Origin: Sciscionella marina DSM 45152 | GTDB lineage: Bacteria > Actinomycetota > Actinomycetes > Mycobacteriales > Pseudonocardiaceae | Direction of reading: 5' to 3' | Assembly (NCBI RefSeq): GCF_000379465.1 | Contig: NZ_KB905403.1 | Location: 564,452 to 628,451 of the forward strand | DNA length: 64,000 nt | Shown: positions 7,915-17,145 of the stretch, piece by piece | Layout of the letters: each line of letters begins with the position of its first letter | How positions within the stretch are numbered: the first letter of the stretch is position 1 | Position numbers and translations under genes: made by a program | The notes under the pieces: generated by a model | What the model saw: only the letters and a program-made list of their open reading frames with translations | Database searches by the model: none | Told to the model about the DNA's origin: nothing

Positions 7915-9170
7915 CCTGCCTCCGCGGCGGCCACGATCCCGGCACAGAGTGCGGCGATGTCCGCATCGGTGCACACATACGGCGGCATCGTGTAGATCAG
8001 GTCCCGGAACGGGCGCAGCCACACTCCCTCGGACAGTGCCGCCTCGGTGGCCGCGGCGACATCGACCTCGTGGTCCAGTTGCACCACGCCGACCGAGCCC
8101 AGCACGCGGACATCCACCGCCGGAATCTCGTGCAGTGTCTGCAAACCCGCGTTGATCCGGCGCACATCGGCCAGCCAGTCCCCGGTGGCGAGCAGATCCA
8201 GGCTCGCGGAGGCGATCGCGCACGCCAGCGGATTGCCCATGAAAGTGGGCCCGTGCATCAGCACGCCGGACTCGCTCGCGGAAAGCCCACGGGCGACCTC
8301 GCTCGTGCACAGGGTCGCGGCCAGCGAAAGGTAGCCACCGGTGAGCGCTTTGCCGAGGCAGAGCACATCCGGGAACACCCCGCCTTCCTCGGTGGCGAAC
8401 AGAGTGCCGGTGCGGCCGAAACCGGTGGCGATCTCGTCGAACACCAGCACCAGCCCGTGTTCGTCGGCGACCTCGCGGAACACCGTGAGGCACTTCGCGG
8501 GGTAGGGGCGCATTCCGCCCGCGCCCTGCAGCAGTGGTTCCACGATCAGCCCGGCCAGCCGGTCCGCGTGTTCGGCGGCGAGCGCGCGAAAATCCTCCGC
8601 CCACCCGGTGATGTCCTCGCCGAGTGCGGGCGGGCGGTCACCGAAAACCTGTTGGGGAAGGAGCCCGGACCACATCGTGTGCATTCCGCCATCGGGGTCG
8701 CACACGCTCATCGGGTTGACGGTGTCGCCGTGATAACCGCCGCGCACGGTCAGGAATCCGGTGCGCCCGGGACGGCCGGTGCCGCGCTGGTACTGCAGCG
8801 CCATCTTCATCGCGACCTCGATGCTCACCGATCCGGAGTCGGCGAGGAACACGTGCTCCAGCCCGGCCGGGGTGAGCTCGACGAGGCGCCGGGCCAGTTC
8901 GACGGCCGGTTCATGGGTGAGGCCGCCGAACATCACATGCGACATCCGGTCGAGCTGGCGATGGGCCGCTTCGTCCAGCACGGGGTGCCGGTACCCGTGA
9001 ATCGCCGACCACCAGGAGGCCATGCCGTCGACGACGGGACCGTGGCCCTCGATGCTGATCCGGCTGCCCGAGGTCGCGGTGACCAGCCGGGCCGGTGCCG
9101 GATCGGTCATCGAGGCGTAGGGATGCCACACGTGCTCGCGGTCGAAGGCGAGCAGTTGCTCGGGTGTCAT
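7911..9170 (-). CDS. bioA: Adenosylmethionine-8-amino-7-oxononanoate aminotransferase
   Basis: 419 aa from the ATG at 9170. It converts KAPA to DAPA using S-adenosylmethionine as amino donor and PLP as cofactor. Motifs: [12 protein letters not shown] near the N-terminus (a BioA hallmark), [13 protein letters not shown] (112-124), GGYHGDT (144-150), [13 protein letters not shown] (243-255) and CLGKALTGG with the PLP lysine K274. It overlaps bioB upstream and bioF downstream by four bases each. Function, length and context agree fully. Confidence 0.96.
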   Translation of the reverse strand: MTPEQLLAFDREHVWHPYASMTDPAPARLVTATSGSRISIEGHGPVVDGMASWWSAIHGYRHPVLDEAAHRQLDRMSHVMFGGLTHEPAVELARRLVELTPAGLEHVFLADSGSVSIEVAMKMALQYQRGTGRPGRTGFLTVRGGYHGDTVNPMSVCDPDGGMHTMWSGLLPQQVFGDRPPALGEDITGWAEDFRALAAEHADRLAGLIVEPLLQGAGGMRPYPAKCLTVFREVADEHGLVLVFDEIATGFGRTGTLFATEEGGVFPDVLCLGKALTGGYLSLAATLCTSEVARGLSASESGVLMHGPTFMGNPLACAIASASLDLLATGDWLADVRRINAGLQTLHEIPAVDVRVLGSVGVVQLDHEVDVAAATEAALSEGVWLRPFRDLIYTMPPYVCTDADIAALCAGIVAAAEAG

Positions 9171-10240
9171 GCGTTCGGGAGGACGTCGGTGCCCGCGCCG
9201 CGCCGCCGGATCGAGGGGTCGGGTACCGCCGGGGAAACGGCCTGCTGTTCGCGCTCCTCCGGGGAACCGAGGACGACGAAACCGTTGTCCCGGATCATTT
9301 CCAGATCTGCCTCGGCGGCCTGGCCCTCCGAGGTGAGGTAGTCCCCGAGGAAGATCGAGTTCGCCACGTGCAGTGCGAGCGGTTGCAGCGAACGCAGGTG
9401 CAGTTCCCGGCCGCCCGCGATGCGAACCTCCTTGTCCGGGCACACGAAACGCGCCAGCACCAGGATCTTCATGCACCGCGCCGGGGAGAGCTCCCTGGTG
9501 TGCTGGAGCGGGGTTCCGTCGAACGGGATCAGGAAGTTCACCGGGATCGAGTCGGAGTCCAGTGCCTTGAGCGCGAACAGTGCCTCGACCAGTTGCTCAT
9601 CGGTCTCGCCGAGTCCGGCGATGAATCCCGAACACGGGGAGAGGCCGCCGTGTTTGGCTTTCTCCACGGTGTCCACCCGGTCCGCGTAGGTGTGGGTCTG
9701 GACGATGTTCTCGTGGTTGCTCTCGGCGGTGTTGATGTTGTGGTTGTAGGCGTCCACCCCGGCATCCTTGAGCCGCTCGGCCTGATTCTCGGAGAGCAGC
9801 CCAAGGCAGGCGCACACCTCGACATCCGGGTTCTCCCGTTTGAGCGCTTCCACCATCTCGGAGACCCGGCCGATGTCCCGGTTGGAGGGACCGCGCCCGG
9901 AGGCGACGAGGCACACCCGGCTGGCGCCACCGGCGAGGCCCGCTCCGGCCTGGGCGAGGGTTTCCTCCTCGGAGAGCCAGGAGTACTTGAGGATGGGTGC
10001 CTGGGAACCGAGCGCCTGGGAGCAGTAGTTGCAGTTCTCCGGACACAGCCCCGATTTCAGGTTCACCAGGTAGTTGACCTTCACCGTGTTGCCGAAGTGC
10101 GCCCGGCGCAATCGGCTCGCGGCGGCGACGAGGGGCAGCAGCTCGGCGTCCTCGGTGCGCAAGATTGCGAGGGCCTCGTCCGGCGTGGTGGGAGTCCCGT
10201 CGAGAATGGTGTCGGCGAGCTGCTCGAACGTGGAACGCAT
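9167..10240 (-). CDS. bioB: Biotin synthase
   Basis: 357 aa from ATG 10240, preceded on the coding strand by AGGAG. A radical-SAM enzyme that inserts sulfur into dethiobiotin. The CxxxCxxC motif is C66, C70, C73 ([12 protein letters not shown]). Other family signatures are [19 protein letters not shown]-type residues, [11 protein letters not shown] and [13 protein letters not shown]. It is first in the bioB-bioA-bioF operon and faces a BioQ-like repressor gene. bioD, usually present in such clusters, is not adjacent and was not seen in the window. Confidence 0.97.
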   Translation of the reverse strand: MRSTFEQLADTILDGTPTTPDEALAILRTEDAELLPLVAAASRLRRAHFGNTVKVNYLVNLKSGLCPENCNYCSQALGSQAPILKYSWLSEEETLAQAGAGLAGGASRVCLVASGRGPSNRDIGRVSEMVEALKRENPDVEVCACLGLLSENQAERLKDAGVDAYNHNINTAESNHENIVQTHTYADRVDTVEKAKHGGLSPCSGFIAGLGETDEQLVEALFALKALDSDSIPVNFLIPFDGTPLQHTRELSPARCMKILVLARFVCPDKEVRIAGGRELHLRSLQPLALHVANSIFLGDYLTSEGQAAEADLEMIRDNGFVVLGSPEEREQQAVSPAVPDPSIRRRGAGTDVLPNA

Positions 10241-10272
10241 TGCTTCTCCTGTGTCGAGTCGGCCTTGCAACC

Positions 10273-10300
10273 TGAACGTTGTTCAGGTGAACAGCGTTCA
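10273..10300. promoter_or_regulatory. Tandem BioQ-type operators between bioB and the TetR gene
   Basis: Two 13-bp palindromes of form TGAAC-N3-GTTCA: TGAACGTTGTTCA (10273-10285) and TGAACAGCGTTCA (10288-10300), 15 bp centre to centre. The actinobacterial BioQ operator known from Corynebacterium and Mycobacterium is TGAACN3GTTAC, nearly identical. A -10-like TAAACT (10304-10309) for the TetR gene abuts the second site. Both divergent promoters would be occluded by bound repressor. Confidence 0.85.
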
Positions 10301-10342
10301 GGTTAAACTGGACGGTTCCATCGGTCAACAGGAGGAGCCAGG

Positions 10343-10897
10343 GTGCGCTACCACCGGGAGGATGTCGTGCGCAAAGCGATCGAGGTGCTCGACGAGTACG
10401 GGCTGGAATCGCTCACGATGCGGAGGCTGGCCACCGAACTGGGGGTGCAACCGAGCGCGCTGTACCACCACGTGCCGAACAAACAGACGCTGCTCGCCGC
10501 GATCGCCGACGAGATCGTGGCCCGCGGCAGGCGCACCCAGCGGGCCGGCGAATGGGACCGGCGGGTGGTCGAGATCTGCGCCGAGCTCCGGGATGCGATG
10601 CTGGCCTATCGGGACGGGGCCGAAGTGGTGGTCACGGCCTACACCTTCGGTCTCGGTGCGGTGGAACCGGCGAGCAGGCTGCGCGAGGTGCTGCGGGAAA
10701 GCGGCCTGCCTGCCGGTCAGGTCGAGATCGGTACCCGGGCGTTGCTGCACGTGGTGTTCGGGCACACCGCGGAGGAACAGGTGGCGCTGCAGGCGGCCAG
10801 TGCCGGGGCGATCGAACGGGAACCACAGGGGGCGGACGATTTCGAGCACGAGCTCGGGCTGATCGTGGCGGGACTGCGCGCCACCGTCCACCGGTGA
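10343..10897 (+). CDS. bioQ: TetR-family regulator, BioQ-like biotin repressor
   Basis: 184 aa from GTG 10343 with GGAGGAG at 10331-10337. The N-terminal HTH spans ~residues 15-45 (SLTMRRLATELGVQPSALYHHV). The C-terminal domain resembles the TetR_C family, with HVVFGHTAEEQVAL. It is divergent from bioB, and two BioQ-type palindromes lie between the genes, so autoregulation and repression of biotin synthesis is the natural reading. In known systems a biotin-dependent signal (BirA activity), not biotin itself, is thought to drive BioQ control. The symbol rests on context plus operator; sequence alone says TetR. Confidence 0.8.
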   Translation: MRYHREDVVRKAIEVLDEYGLESLTMRRLATELGVQPSALYHHVPNKQTLLAAIADEIVARGRRTQRAGEWDRRVVEICAELRDAMLAYRDGAEVVVTAYTFGLGAVEPASRLREVLRESGLPAGQVEIGTRALLHVVFGHTAEEQVALQAASAGAIEREPQGADDFEHELGLIVAGLRATVHR

Positions 10898-10903
10898 ACG
10901 GGT

Positions 10904-12082
10904 TCACTGGTACACGGTGAGCCGGACTCCTTCGGCGATCCGGTACGGGCGGGTGTCCACGATGGTGCCCAGCAGCTTGCGCAGCCGGGACACCTCGGCA
11001 CGCACCGTCACCACATGATCGGCGTCGCCGAACAGCGCCCGGCTCAGCGCTTCGGCGGACAGCCCGTCCCGTCCCGCCCGGTGCAGGGCGACCAGGGTCT
11101 CGGCGTGACGCCGGGTGATCGTCCGCCGCCATCCGGAATCCTCGGCACGCACCCGCAGTAGTGGTGTCGCCGAAAGTTCGAGATCCAGGAACAGGTTCCG
11201 GCCGGGGCCGACCGGGCGGATCAGCCAGCCATCGGCCAACCGCTCCGGCAGGCAGGCACCAAGCCCGGGAACGGCGAGGGCATGGCCCTGCCGGGGTGCG
11301 GCCACCCGATCCTGGGGCGCGATCCCCGAGCTGTGCGCGACCCAGCCGTGCTCGTCGGCGACGACGGCGGGTCCCGGAGAACCGGCCAGCATCGGCTCGG
11401 CGGCCTGCCGCAGCCGGTCCAGCCGCTGCTGGTGCGAACGCCAGAGCTGGGCTTCGGCGAGCCGGCACCCGGTCTCGACCAGTGCCCCGATCGCCGGATG
11501 CAGGGTCAGCGCCGGACCGCTGACGTCCACGATGCCGAGCAGCTCCCCGGTGCGCGGATCGTGCACCGGGGAGGCGGAGCAATACCACGGGTGCTGGCCC
11601 TGTTCGAAGTGTTCCCCGGCGAGGAGCTCGACCGGGGCCGCCTCGGCAAGGGCGGTGCCGATCGCGTTCGTGCCCACCTTCGCCTCGGTCCAGTCCGTGC
11701 CCTCGATGAACCCGAGAGCATCCGCGCGGCGGCGGACCGCCGTGGTGCCCGCGCGCCAGAGGATGATGCCCTCGGCATCGGTCACCACGAGCAGCATGTG
11801 GGCCGCGTCCGAGGTGGCGCCGATGCTCTGGCCGAGCCCGTCCACCACCTCGTGCAGCGGGGAACCCTGTCGCCGCTGCGCGAGTTCTTGTTCGGCAACG
11901 GAATCACGGGCATTGATGCGGTCCGCGGTGAGACCGAGCCGCAGCATCCGGGACCAGGACTGGGAGACGATCTCGCGCGGGCGTACGGGCGGGCGACCGC
12001 CGCCGAGCACGGCCTCGTGCATCCGGACGAGTTCGCGCGCGTGACTCGGCAGGTTCCGTCCCGGAGGGATCGCACTGCGCAC
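10904..12082 (-). CDS. GAF-domain helix-turn-helix transcriptional regulator
   Basis: 392 aa if started at GTG 12082, which has GGGAGG eight bases upstream; ATG 12088, 12103 or 12148 are longer alternatives. Features: an N-terminal segment with SWSRMLRLGL, a GAF-like sensor (~75-215) containing GTDWTEAKVGTNAIGTAL and the HPWYCSASPVHDP(R)TGELLGIVDVSG signature of AcoR/MimR-type activators, and a C-terminal winged HTH (~320-392, LSRALFGDADHVVTVRAEVSRLRKLL). The AAA+ domain of classical AcoR proteins is absent, as is usual in the short actinobacterial form. It is divergent from a flavin monooxygenase, which it probably activates. Confidence 0.85.
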   Translation of the reverse strand: MRSAIPPGRNLPSHARELVRMHEAVLGGGRPPVRPREIVSQSWSRMLRLGLTADRINARDSVAEQELAQRRQGSPLHEVVDGLGQSIGATSDAAHMLLVVTDAEGIILWRAGTTAVRRRADALGFIEGTDWTEAKVGTNAIGTALAEAAPVELLAGEHFEQGQHPWYCSASPVHDPRTGELLGIVDVSGPALTLHPAIGALVETGCRLAEAQLWRSHQQRLDRLRQAAEPMLAGSPGPAVVADEHGWVAHSSGIAPQDRVAAPRQGHALAVPGLGACLPERLADGWLIRPVGPGRNLFLDLELSATPLLRVRAEDSGWRRTITRRHAETLVALHRAGRDGLSAEALSRALFGDADHVVTVRAEVSRLRKLLGTIVDTRPYRIAEGVRLTVYQ

Positions 12083-12160
12083 GTGCATCACCTCCCGCAC
12101 CATCGCGGCAGCGGTCCCAGCATAGGTGAGCCCGGGTGCCCCCGCCATGGGCAATTCGCG

Positions 12161-12176
12161 TGCAACTCGCTGCAAC
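12161..12176. promoter_or_regulatory. Direct TGCAAC repeats in the GAF regulator/FMO intergenic region
   Basis: TGCAACTCGCTGCAAC holds two TGCAAC hexamers one helical turn apart (10-bp period), midway between the divergent regulator and monooxygenase starts. This is a candidate binding site for the regulator; no independent support. Confidence 0.3.
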
Positions 12177-12244
12177 CCTTGTCCGCGCCTGCCGAGCGGA
12201 GTGTGATCGGCGCTATAGCACCGACACCGTTCGTAGGAGCTCCG

Positions 12245-14056
12245 ATGACGCAAATGCAGGACAAGGTGGCGCCTTCCGCGCAGTCGCGTGTCGACGACTG
12301 GCTCGGCCGGTTCGAGGCGGCACTGGCGGCGCGCGATATCGATGCCGCGGCCGCGCTGTTCGCCGTGGACAGCTTCTGGCGGGATCTGGTGGCCTTCACC
12401 TGGAACCTCAAGACCGTCGAAGGACGCGACGGGGCCTCCGGGCTGCTCGCGGCCTGCCTCGACAGCATCGATCCGTCCGGCTTCCGCACCAGTGAACCGC
12501 CGACCGAGGCCGATGGGGTGCTCGAGGCTTGGATCGAGTTCGAGACCGCGACCGGCCGGGGGAAAGGGCATCTGCGCCTGAAAGCGGAAGGTGCCTGGAC
12601 ACTGCTGACCAGCCTGCGCGAGCTCAAGGACTTCCCGGAACCGCGGGCCGAGCTGCGGCCCAAAGGCGCGCGGCACGGCGCGGTCGCCGGGCGCCTGTCC
12701 TGGGCCGAGGAACTGGAACTGGAACAGGACCGGCTCGGTCGCCGGGACCAGCCGTTCGTCGTCGTGATCGGTGGCGGGCAGGGCGGAATCGCGCTCGGCG
12801 CCCGGCTTCGGCAGCTCGGCGTACCCGCGCTGGTGGTGGAGCGCAACGCGCGCGCCGGTGATTCCTGGCGCAACCGGTACAAGAGCCTGTGCCTGCACGA
12901 TCCGGTCTGGTACGACCACCTGCCCTACCTGCCGTTTCCGGAGAACTGGCCGGTTTTCGCGCCGAAGGACAAGATCGCGGACTGGCTGGAGATGTACACG
13001 CGCGTGATGGAAGTGCCGTACTGGACCAGTTCCGAGGTCACCTCCGCCGCCTACGACGAAGAGACCGGGTACTGGTCGGTCACCGTGCGCCGCGACGGCG
13101 AGGAGATCCTGCTCCGGCCGCGCCACCTCGTGTTCGCCACCGGAATGTCCGGCAAACCCAACCTGCCCTCGTTCCCCGGGATGGACGAATTCGCGGGCGA
13201 GCAGCACCACTCCTCCCGGCATCCGGGACCGGACGCGTACCGGGGCAAAAAGGCCGTGGTGATCGGTTCCAACAACTCGGCACACGACATCTGCGCCGCA
13301 CTGTGGGAGCACGACGCCGAGGTCACCATGGTGCAGCGATCCTCGACGCACATCGTCAAATCCGATTCACTGATGGAGTTCGGCCTCGGTGATCTGTACT
13401 CCGAACGCGCCGTGCGGTCCGGAATGACGACCGAGAAAGCCGATATGGCCTTCGCCTCTCTCCCCTATCGGATCATGCCCGAATTCCAGATACCGATCTA
13501 CCAGAAAATCCGGGAACACGACGCCGAATTCTACGAGCGGCTCGCCAAAGCCGGATTCCAGCACGACTGGGGCGACGATGGATCCGGACTGTTCCTGAAA
13601 TACCTGCGGCGCGGCTCCGGCTACTACATCGACGTCGGTGCCGCCGACCTCGTCGCGAACGGCGAGATCCGACTCGCCCACGGCCAGGTCGACCACCTCA
13701 CCCGCGACTCCGTCATCCTCGGCGACGGCACCGAACTGCCTGCCGACCTCGTCGTGTACGCCACCGGATACGGCTCCATGAACGGCTGGGTCGCCGATCT
13801 GTGCGGCCAGGCCATGGCCGACCGCGTCGGCAAATGCTGGGGCCTGGGATCCGAGACCACCAAAGACCCCGGGCCATGGGAAGGCGAACAGCGCAACATG
13901 TGGAAACCCACCCAGCAACCGGGATTATGGTTCCACGGCGGAAACCTGCACCAGTCCCGGCACTACTCGCTGTACCTCGCCCTCCAGTTGAAAGCGCGCT
14001 ACGAAGGGATTCCCACTCCGGTCTACGGGCTGCAGGAGGTACACCACCTGTCCTGA
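12245..14056 (+). CDS. Flavin-containing monooxygenase with N-terminal SnoaL/NTF2-like domain
   Basis: 603 aa from ATG 12245, RBS TAGGAGC. Residues ~15-140 form an NTF2/SnoaL-like domain (WLGRFEAALAARDIDAAAAL, FWRDLVAFTWNL). The rest is an FMO/Baeyer-Villiger-type oxidoreductase. Its FAD dinucleotide motif VVVIGGGQGGIALG lies near residue 172, its second Rossmann motif VVIGSNNSAHDICAAL near 338, and an ATGYGSMNG segment near 500. Such proteins oxygenate ketones, amines or sulfur compounds with NAD(P)H and O2. The long reading frame upstream is only antisense to the GAF regulator. Divergent pairing with that regulator suggests inducible catabolism of a small organic compound. Confidence 0.88.
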   Translation: MTQMQDKVAPSAQSRVDDWLGRFEAALAARDIDAAAALFAVDSFWRDLVAFTWNLKTVEGRDGASGLLAACLDSIDPSGFRTSEPPTEADGVLEAWIEFETATGRGKGHLRLKAEGAWTLLTSLRELKDFPEPRAELRPKGARHGAVAGRLSWAEELELEQDRLGRRDQPFVVVIGGGQGGIALGARLRQLGVPALVVERNARAGDSWRNRYKSLCLHDPVWYDHLPYLPFPENWPVFAPKDKIADWLEMYTRVMEVPYWTSSEVTSAAYDEETGYWSVTVRRDGEEILLRPRHLVFATGMSGKPNLPSFPGMDEFAGEQHHSSRHPGPDAYRGKKAVVIGSNNSAHDICAALWEHDAEVTMVQRSSTHIVKSDSLMEFGLGDLYSERAVRSGMTTEKADMAFASLPYRIMPEFQIPIYQKIREHDAEFYERLAKAGFQHDWGDDGSGLFLKYLRRGSGYYIDVGAADLVANGEIRLAHGQVDHLTRDSVILGDGTELPADLVVYATGYGSMNGWVADLCGQAMADRVGKCWGLGSETTKDPGPWEGEQRNMWKPTQQPGLWFHGGNLHQSRHYSLYLALQLKARYEGIPTPVYGLQEVHHLS

Positions 14057-14206
14057 ACACGCGCCTCAGGAATGGCTGCGATCGAGCCCGGTGTGTACAT
14101 TTCCGGCAAGCGGTGGCGTGCGCAATGAGGACAACCTCGTCGTCGGGGATCCGGCCGGTGCCACGTCCCCGCAGTCCATCCCGCACGAGCCGAATGTGGT
14201 CAGCCG

Positions 14207-15020
14207 ATGAGGATCACCGAAGCCGAAGTCATCGTCTGTTCTCCCGGGCGGAATTTCGTGACGTCGAAGATCACCACGGACGACGGCGTGAGCGGCATCG
14301 GTGATGCGACGCTCAACGGCCGGGAACTCGCGGTGACCGGTTATCTGACCGGGCACATCGTGCCGCTGCTGATCGGCCGGGACGCCGCAGCGATCGAGGA
14401 CACCTGGCAGTACCTGTATCACGGTGCCTACTGGCGGCGGGGACCGGTGACCATGTCGGCCCTTTCCGCGGTCGACATGGCGTTGCGGGACATCACGGGA
14501 AAGGAGCTCGGGGCTCCCGTGCACCAGCTGCTGGGTGGCCCGAGCCGGGAGGCAGTGCTCGTGTACGGGCACGCGTCGAGGATCTGCTCGAACAGGAGAT
14601 CGTTCCGCACCTTCCCGCGGTCGACGCGGACGCATCCGCTTATGCCGCCACGGTACTGCGCCGGTTCGCGAACCCCGAGGTGCCCTACTCCCTCGCCAAA
14701 CCGGGTGCCGATGGGAGCCAGAAGATCCGGCAACGACTCGCGCCGACGGCCGTGGCGGCGCTGGAGCAGGGCCACCCACCGAACCGGGTCGCGGCGGTTC
14801 TCGCTTCCTGGATTCGCTGGGTCACCCACTGCGCGCACTGGAACAGCCGGACCGGCTGGTGGATCCGCATTCCGCGACCCTGCCGGAAATCGTTCGCACA
14901 CACCGTGGCGCGAGCGCCGCGCTCCGCATCCTGGACACGATTCCCGTGGTACCGAACGGCTGTCGAGCGATACGAGGTTTCGGGCGAGCGTGGCTTCGCA
15001 GGTTCAGGACGCGACACGGT
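14207..15020 (+). pseudogene. Chimeric remnant: mannonate dehydratase N-terminus joined to fructuronate reductase C-terminus
   Basis: The first ~122 codons (14207-14575) read as the N-terminal part of D-mannonate dehydratase (ManD/RspA, enolase superfamily): [49 protein letters not shown] and [16 protein letters not shown]. At 14575 the similarity jumps to another frame and another family: [37 protein letters not shown] and SQKIRQRL match the C-terminal domain of mannitol dehydrogenase/fructuronate reductase (UxuB). Near 14817 it shifts again ([17 protein letters not shown]). Sequential enzymes of hexuronate catabolism were thus merged by an internal deletion and frameshifted. No function is expected. 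Confidence 0.8.
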
Positions 15021-15042
15021 AAACGGGAGATCGCCCGGTAGG

Positions 15043-15690
15043 TCAACGCCGATGTCCGGGTGCGCTTTCCTCCGGCCCGGGTGGTGACAGCGCGGGGAAC
15101 CAGATGTCGCCGAGTGTCCTGGCAGGGTCGAGCTGCGAGCTGATCGTGCCCTGCAGCCTCCAGCGCACGAAGAATCGTTCGAGCTGGCTGACCAGCAGCT
15201 CGATGCGCAGACAGGCTTCCGCGTGCCGATCCTCGCCCCAGCGTCGCAGGTAATCGGGCATGGCGGCGGGCAGGTCGTCGATGGCGCGCTTGGCAATCGG
15301 TCTGAACGCCGGTTCGAGGGCGACGGCTTCGTCCCAGGCCGGCAGAATCGCTTGGTTGGACTCGAACCATTCCAGTGCCCGCCGTACCCAGTCGTCGAAC
15401 GCGGTGCGGGAACCCGAGGTCAGCACGGCGTCGAGATCCTGGTAGACGGTCCGTGCGCGCTGGGCCATCGTTTCGGCGCCGATTTTGTGCAGCACGTCCG
15501 GCTTGTCGGCGAAGTGCAGGTAGAACGTCGCCCGGGAGCAGCCGACGGCGGCGGCGATATCGTCCACGGTGACCGCGGCGTAGCCCCGTTCGACGAACTG
15601 GCGTTTGGCGCTTTCCAGCAGCTCACGCCGGGTGCGTTGTTTCTGTTGCTGGCGCAGTGTGGTTCTGGCCTCCCCGCCCTGCTTGCCCAC
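15043..15690 (-). CDS. TetR/AcrR-family regulator
   Basis: 215 aa from GTG 15690, with GGGAGG six bases upstream on the coding strand. HTH at ~residues 25-65 (VTVDDIAAAVGCSRATFYLHFADKPDVL). The C-terminal ligand domain is typical of the AcrR group, with FDDWVRRALEWFESNQ. It is divergent from the second flavin monooxygenase, 123 bp away, so the monooxygenase-esterase pair is its likely target. No clean palindrome was recognised in the gap. Confidence 0.88.
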   Translation of the reverse strand: MGKQGGEARTTLRQQQKQRTRRELLESAKRQFVERGYAAVTVDDIAAAVGCSRATFYLHFADKPDVLHKIGAETMAQRARTVYQDLDAVLTSGSRTAFDDWVRRALEWFESNQAILPAWDEAVALEPAFRPIAKRAIDDLPAAMPDYLRRWGEDRHAEACLRIELLVSQLERFFVRWRLQGTISSQLDPARTLGDIWFPALSPPGPEESAPGHRR

Positions 15691-15813
15691 CCTGACCTCC
15701 CGGGTCTCGTCCGCGCAGCCTCACCCTCGGCGAGTATACATTCGCGCACTCACTAGACATCGCGTCAGTGAAATGGCACGGTGAGTCCACCCGCACCAAA
15801 GAGAGGTTGGGCG

Positions 15814-17145
15814 ATGGTCGCACCACCGGCGGTCTGCATCATCGGAGCCGGTTGTTCGGGTTTCACGACCGCGAAACGGCTCCATGACTTCGGTATCCCG
15901 TTCGACTGCTTCGAGGAATCGGACGATGTCGGCGGAAACTGGTATTTCGGCAACCCGAACCGGCGCTCGGCGTGCTATGAATCGCTGCACATCGACACGT
16001 CCACCTCGCGGTTGCAGTTCGAGGACTATCCGGCGGGCGAGGGCTGGCCCCATTTTCCCCATCACACGCTGATTCACCAGTACTTCCGCGACTACGTGGA
16101 CCATTTCGGCCTGCGCGAGAAGATCACGTTCAACACGCGAGTGGAACGAGCGGTCCGGGACGAATCCGGGCGCTGGGCCGTCACGCTGGACACCGGGCAG
16201 ACGCGCTGTTATGACGCGCTCGTGGTCGCGAACGGGCACCACTGGAATCCGAATATTCCCGAATACGCAGGCGAATTTCACGGCCCGGTGTTGCACAGCC
16301 ACGAGTACCGCAGCCCGTTCGAACCGGTCGACATGCACGGGAAACGGGTCGTGGTGGTCGGCATGGGGAACTCCGGGCTGGACATCGCTTCGGAACTGGC
16401 GCAGCGCACCGTGGCCGACCACGTGTGGGTATCGGCGCGCCGCGGTGTCTGGGTGCTCTCGAAATACCGCAACGGCAAACCGGCCGACAAAATGATGATG
16501 CCACCGTGGATGCCGAAAAAGCTCGGCCTCGCGCTTTCCAGGCGGGCGATCAAGAAAACGCTCGGCCACATGAGTGCGTACGGCCTTCCCGAACCGGATC
16601 ACGAGCCGCTTTCGGCGCACCCCTCGGTGAGTATCGATTTCCTCGCACGGGCGGGTTCCGGTGATCTGACCTGTGTTCCGGAGATCGAACGGTTGGACGC
16701 GGACGCCGTGGTCTGTGCCGATGGCCGGCGTATTCCGGCCGATGTGCTCGTACTGGCGACGGGATACCGCATCAGTTTTCCGTTCTTCACCGACCCGGAG
16801 CTGCAACCGGACGGGCAGCATCGGTTTCCGTTGTTCAAGCGGATCCTCAAACCCGGAATCGACAATCTCTACTATGCCGGACTGGCGCAGGCATCCCCGA
16901 CGATCGTCAACCTCGCCGAACGGCAGAGTAAGCTGATCGCCCGGCATCTGGCCGGCGAATACGCGTTACCATCCGAGCGGGAAATGCGGGAAATGCTCGC
17001 CCGCGATGAGCGTAAGCATCTCGGGCAGTACTACGACACTCCGCGGCACACGATCCAGGTGGATTTCGCGCGCTATGTCAAGGATCTGGACAAGGAGATC
17101 GAAGCGGGTGTCCGGCGCGCCCGATCGACCACGGGGGCCCGGTGA
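15814..17145 (+). CDS. Flavin-containing monooxygenase (FMO/Baeyer-Villiger type)
   Basis: 443 aa from ATG 15814, preferred over GTG 15781 because GAGAGG lies seven bases upstream. FAD motif GAGCSG sits at residues ~11-16. An FMO-type signature, FHGPVLHSHEY, lies near residue 156, followed by the NADP-binding GMGNSGLDIASELA. The C-terminal ATGYRISFPFF motif is also classical. It uses NAD(P)H and O2 to oxygenate soft nucleophiles or ketones. Its stop overlaps the start of a serine hydrolase (GTGA, 17142-17145), as in ketone degradation clusters where a Baeyer-Villiger enzyme makes an ester and an esterase cleaves it. Confidence 0.9.
   Translation: MVAPPAVCIIGAGCSGFTTAKRLHDFGIPFDCFEESDDVGGNWYFGNPNRRSACYESLHIDTSTSRLQFEDYPAGEGWPHFPHHTLIHQYFRDYVDHFGLREKITFNTRVERAVRDESGRWAVTLDTGQTRCYDALVVANGHHWNPNIPEYAGEFHGPVLHSHEYRSPFEPVDMHGKRVVVVGMGNSGLDIASELAQRTVADHVWVSARRGVWVLSKYRNGKPADKMMMPPWMPKKLGLALSRRAIKKTLGHMSAYGLPEPDHEPLSAHPSVSIDFLARAGSGDLTCVPEIERLDADAVVCADGRRIPADVLVLATGYRISFPFFTDPELQPDGQHRFPLFKRILKPGIDNLYYAGLAQASPTIVNLAERQSKLIARHLAGEYALPSEREMREMLARDERKHLGQYYDTPRHTIQVDFARYVKDLDKEIEAGVRRARSTTGAR

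Noticed and set aside
11282-12244. Upstream extension of the first monooxygenase to 924 codons
   Set aside because: It is the antisense of the GAF regulator; the ATG at 12245 has a proper RBS.
12083-13351. N-terminal extension that would make the GAF regulator an 815-codon protein
   Set aside because: It runs antisense through the flavin monooxygenase and has no similarity; the RBS supports a start at 12082.
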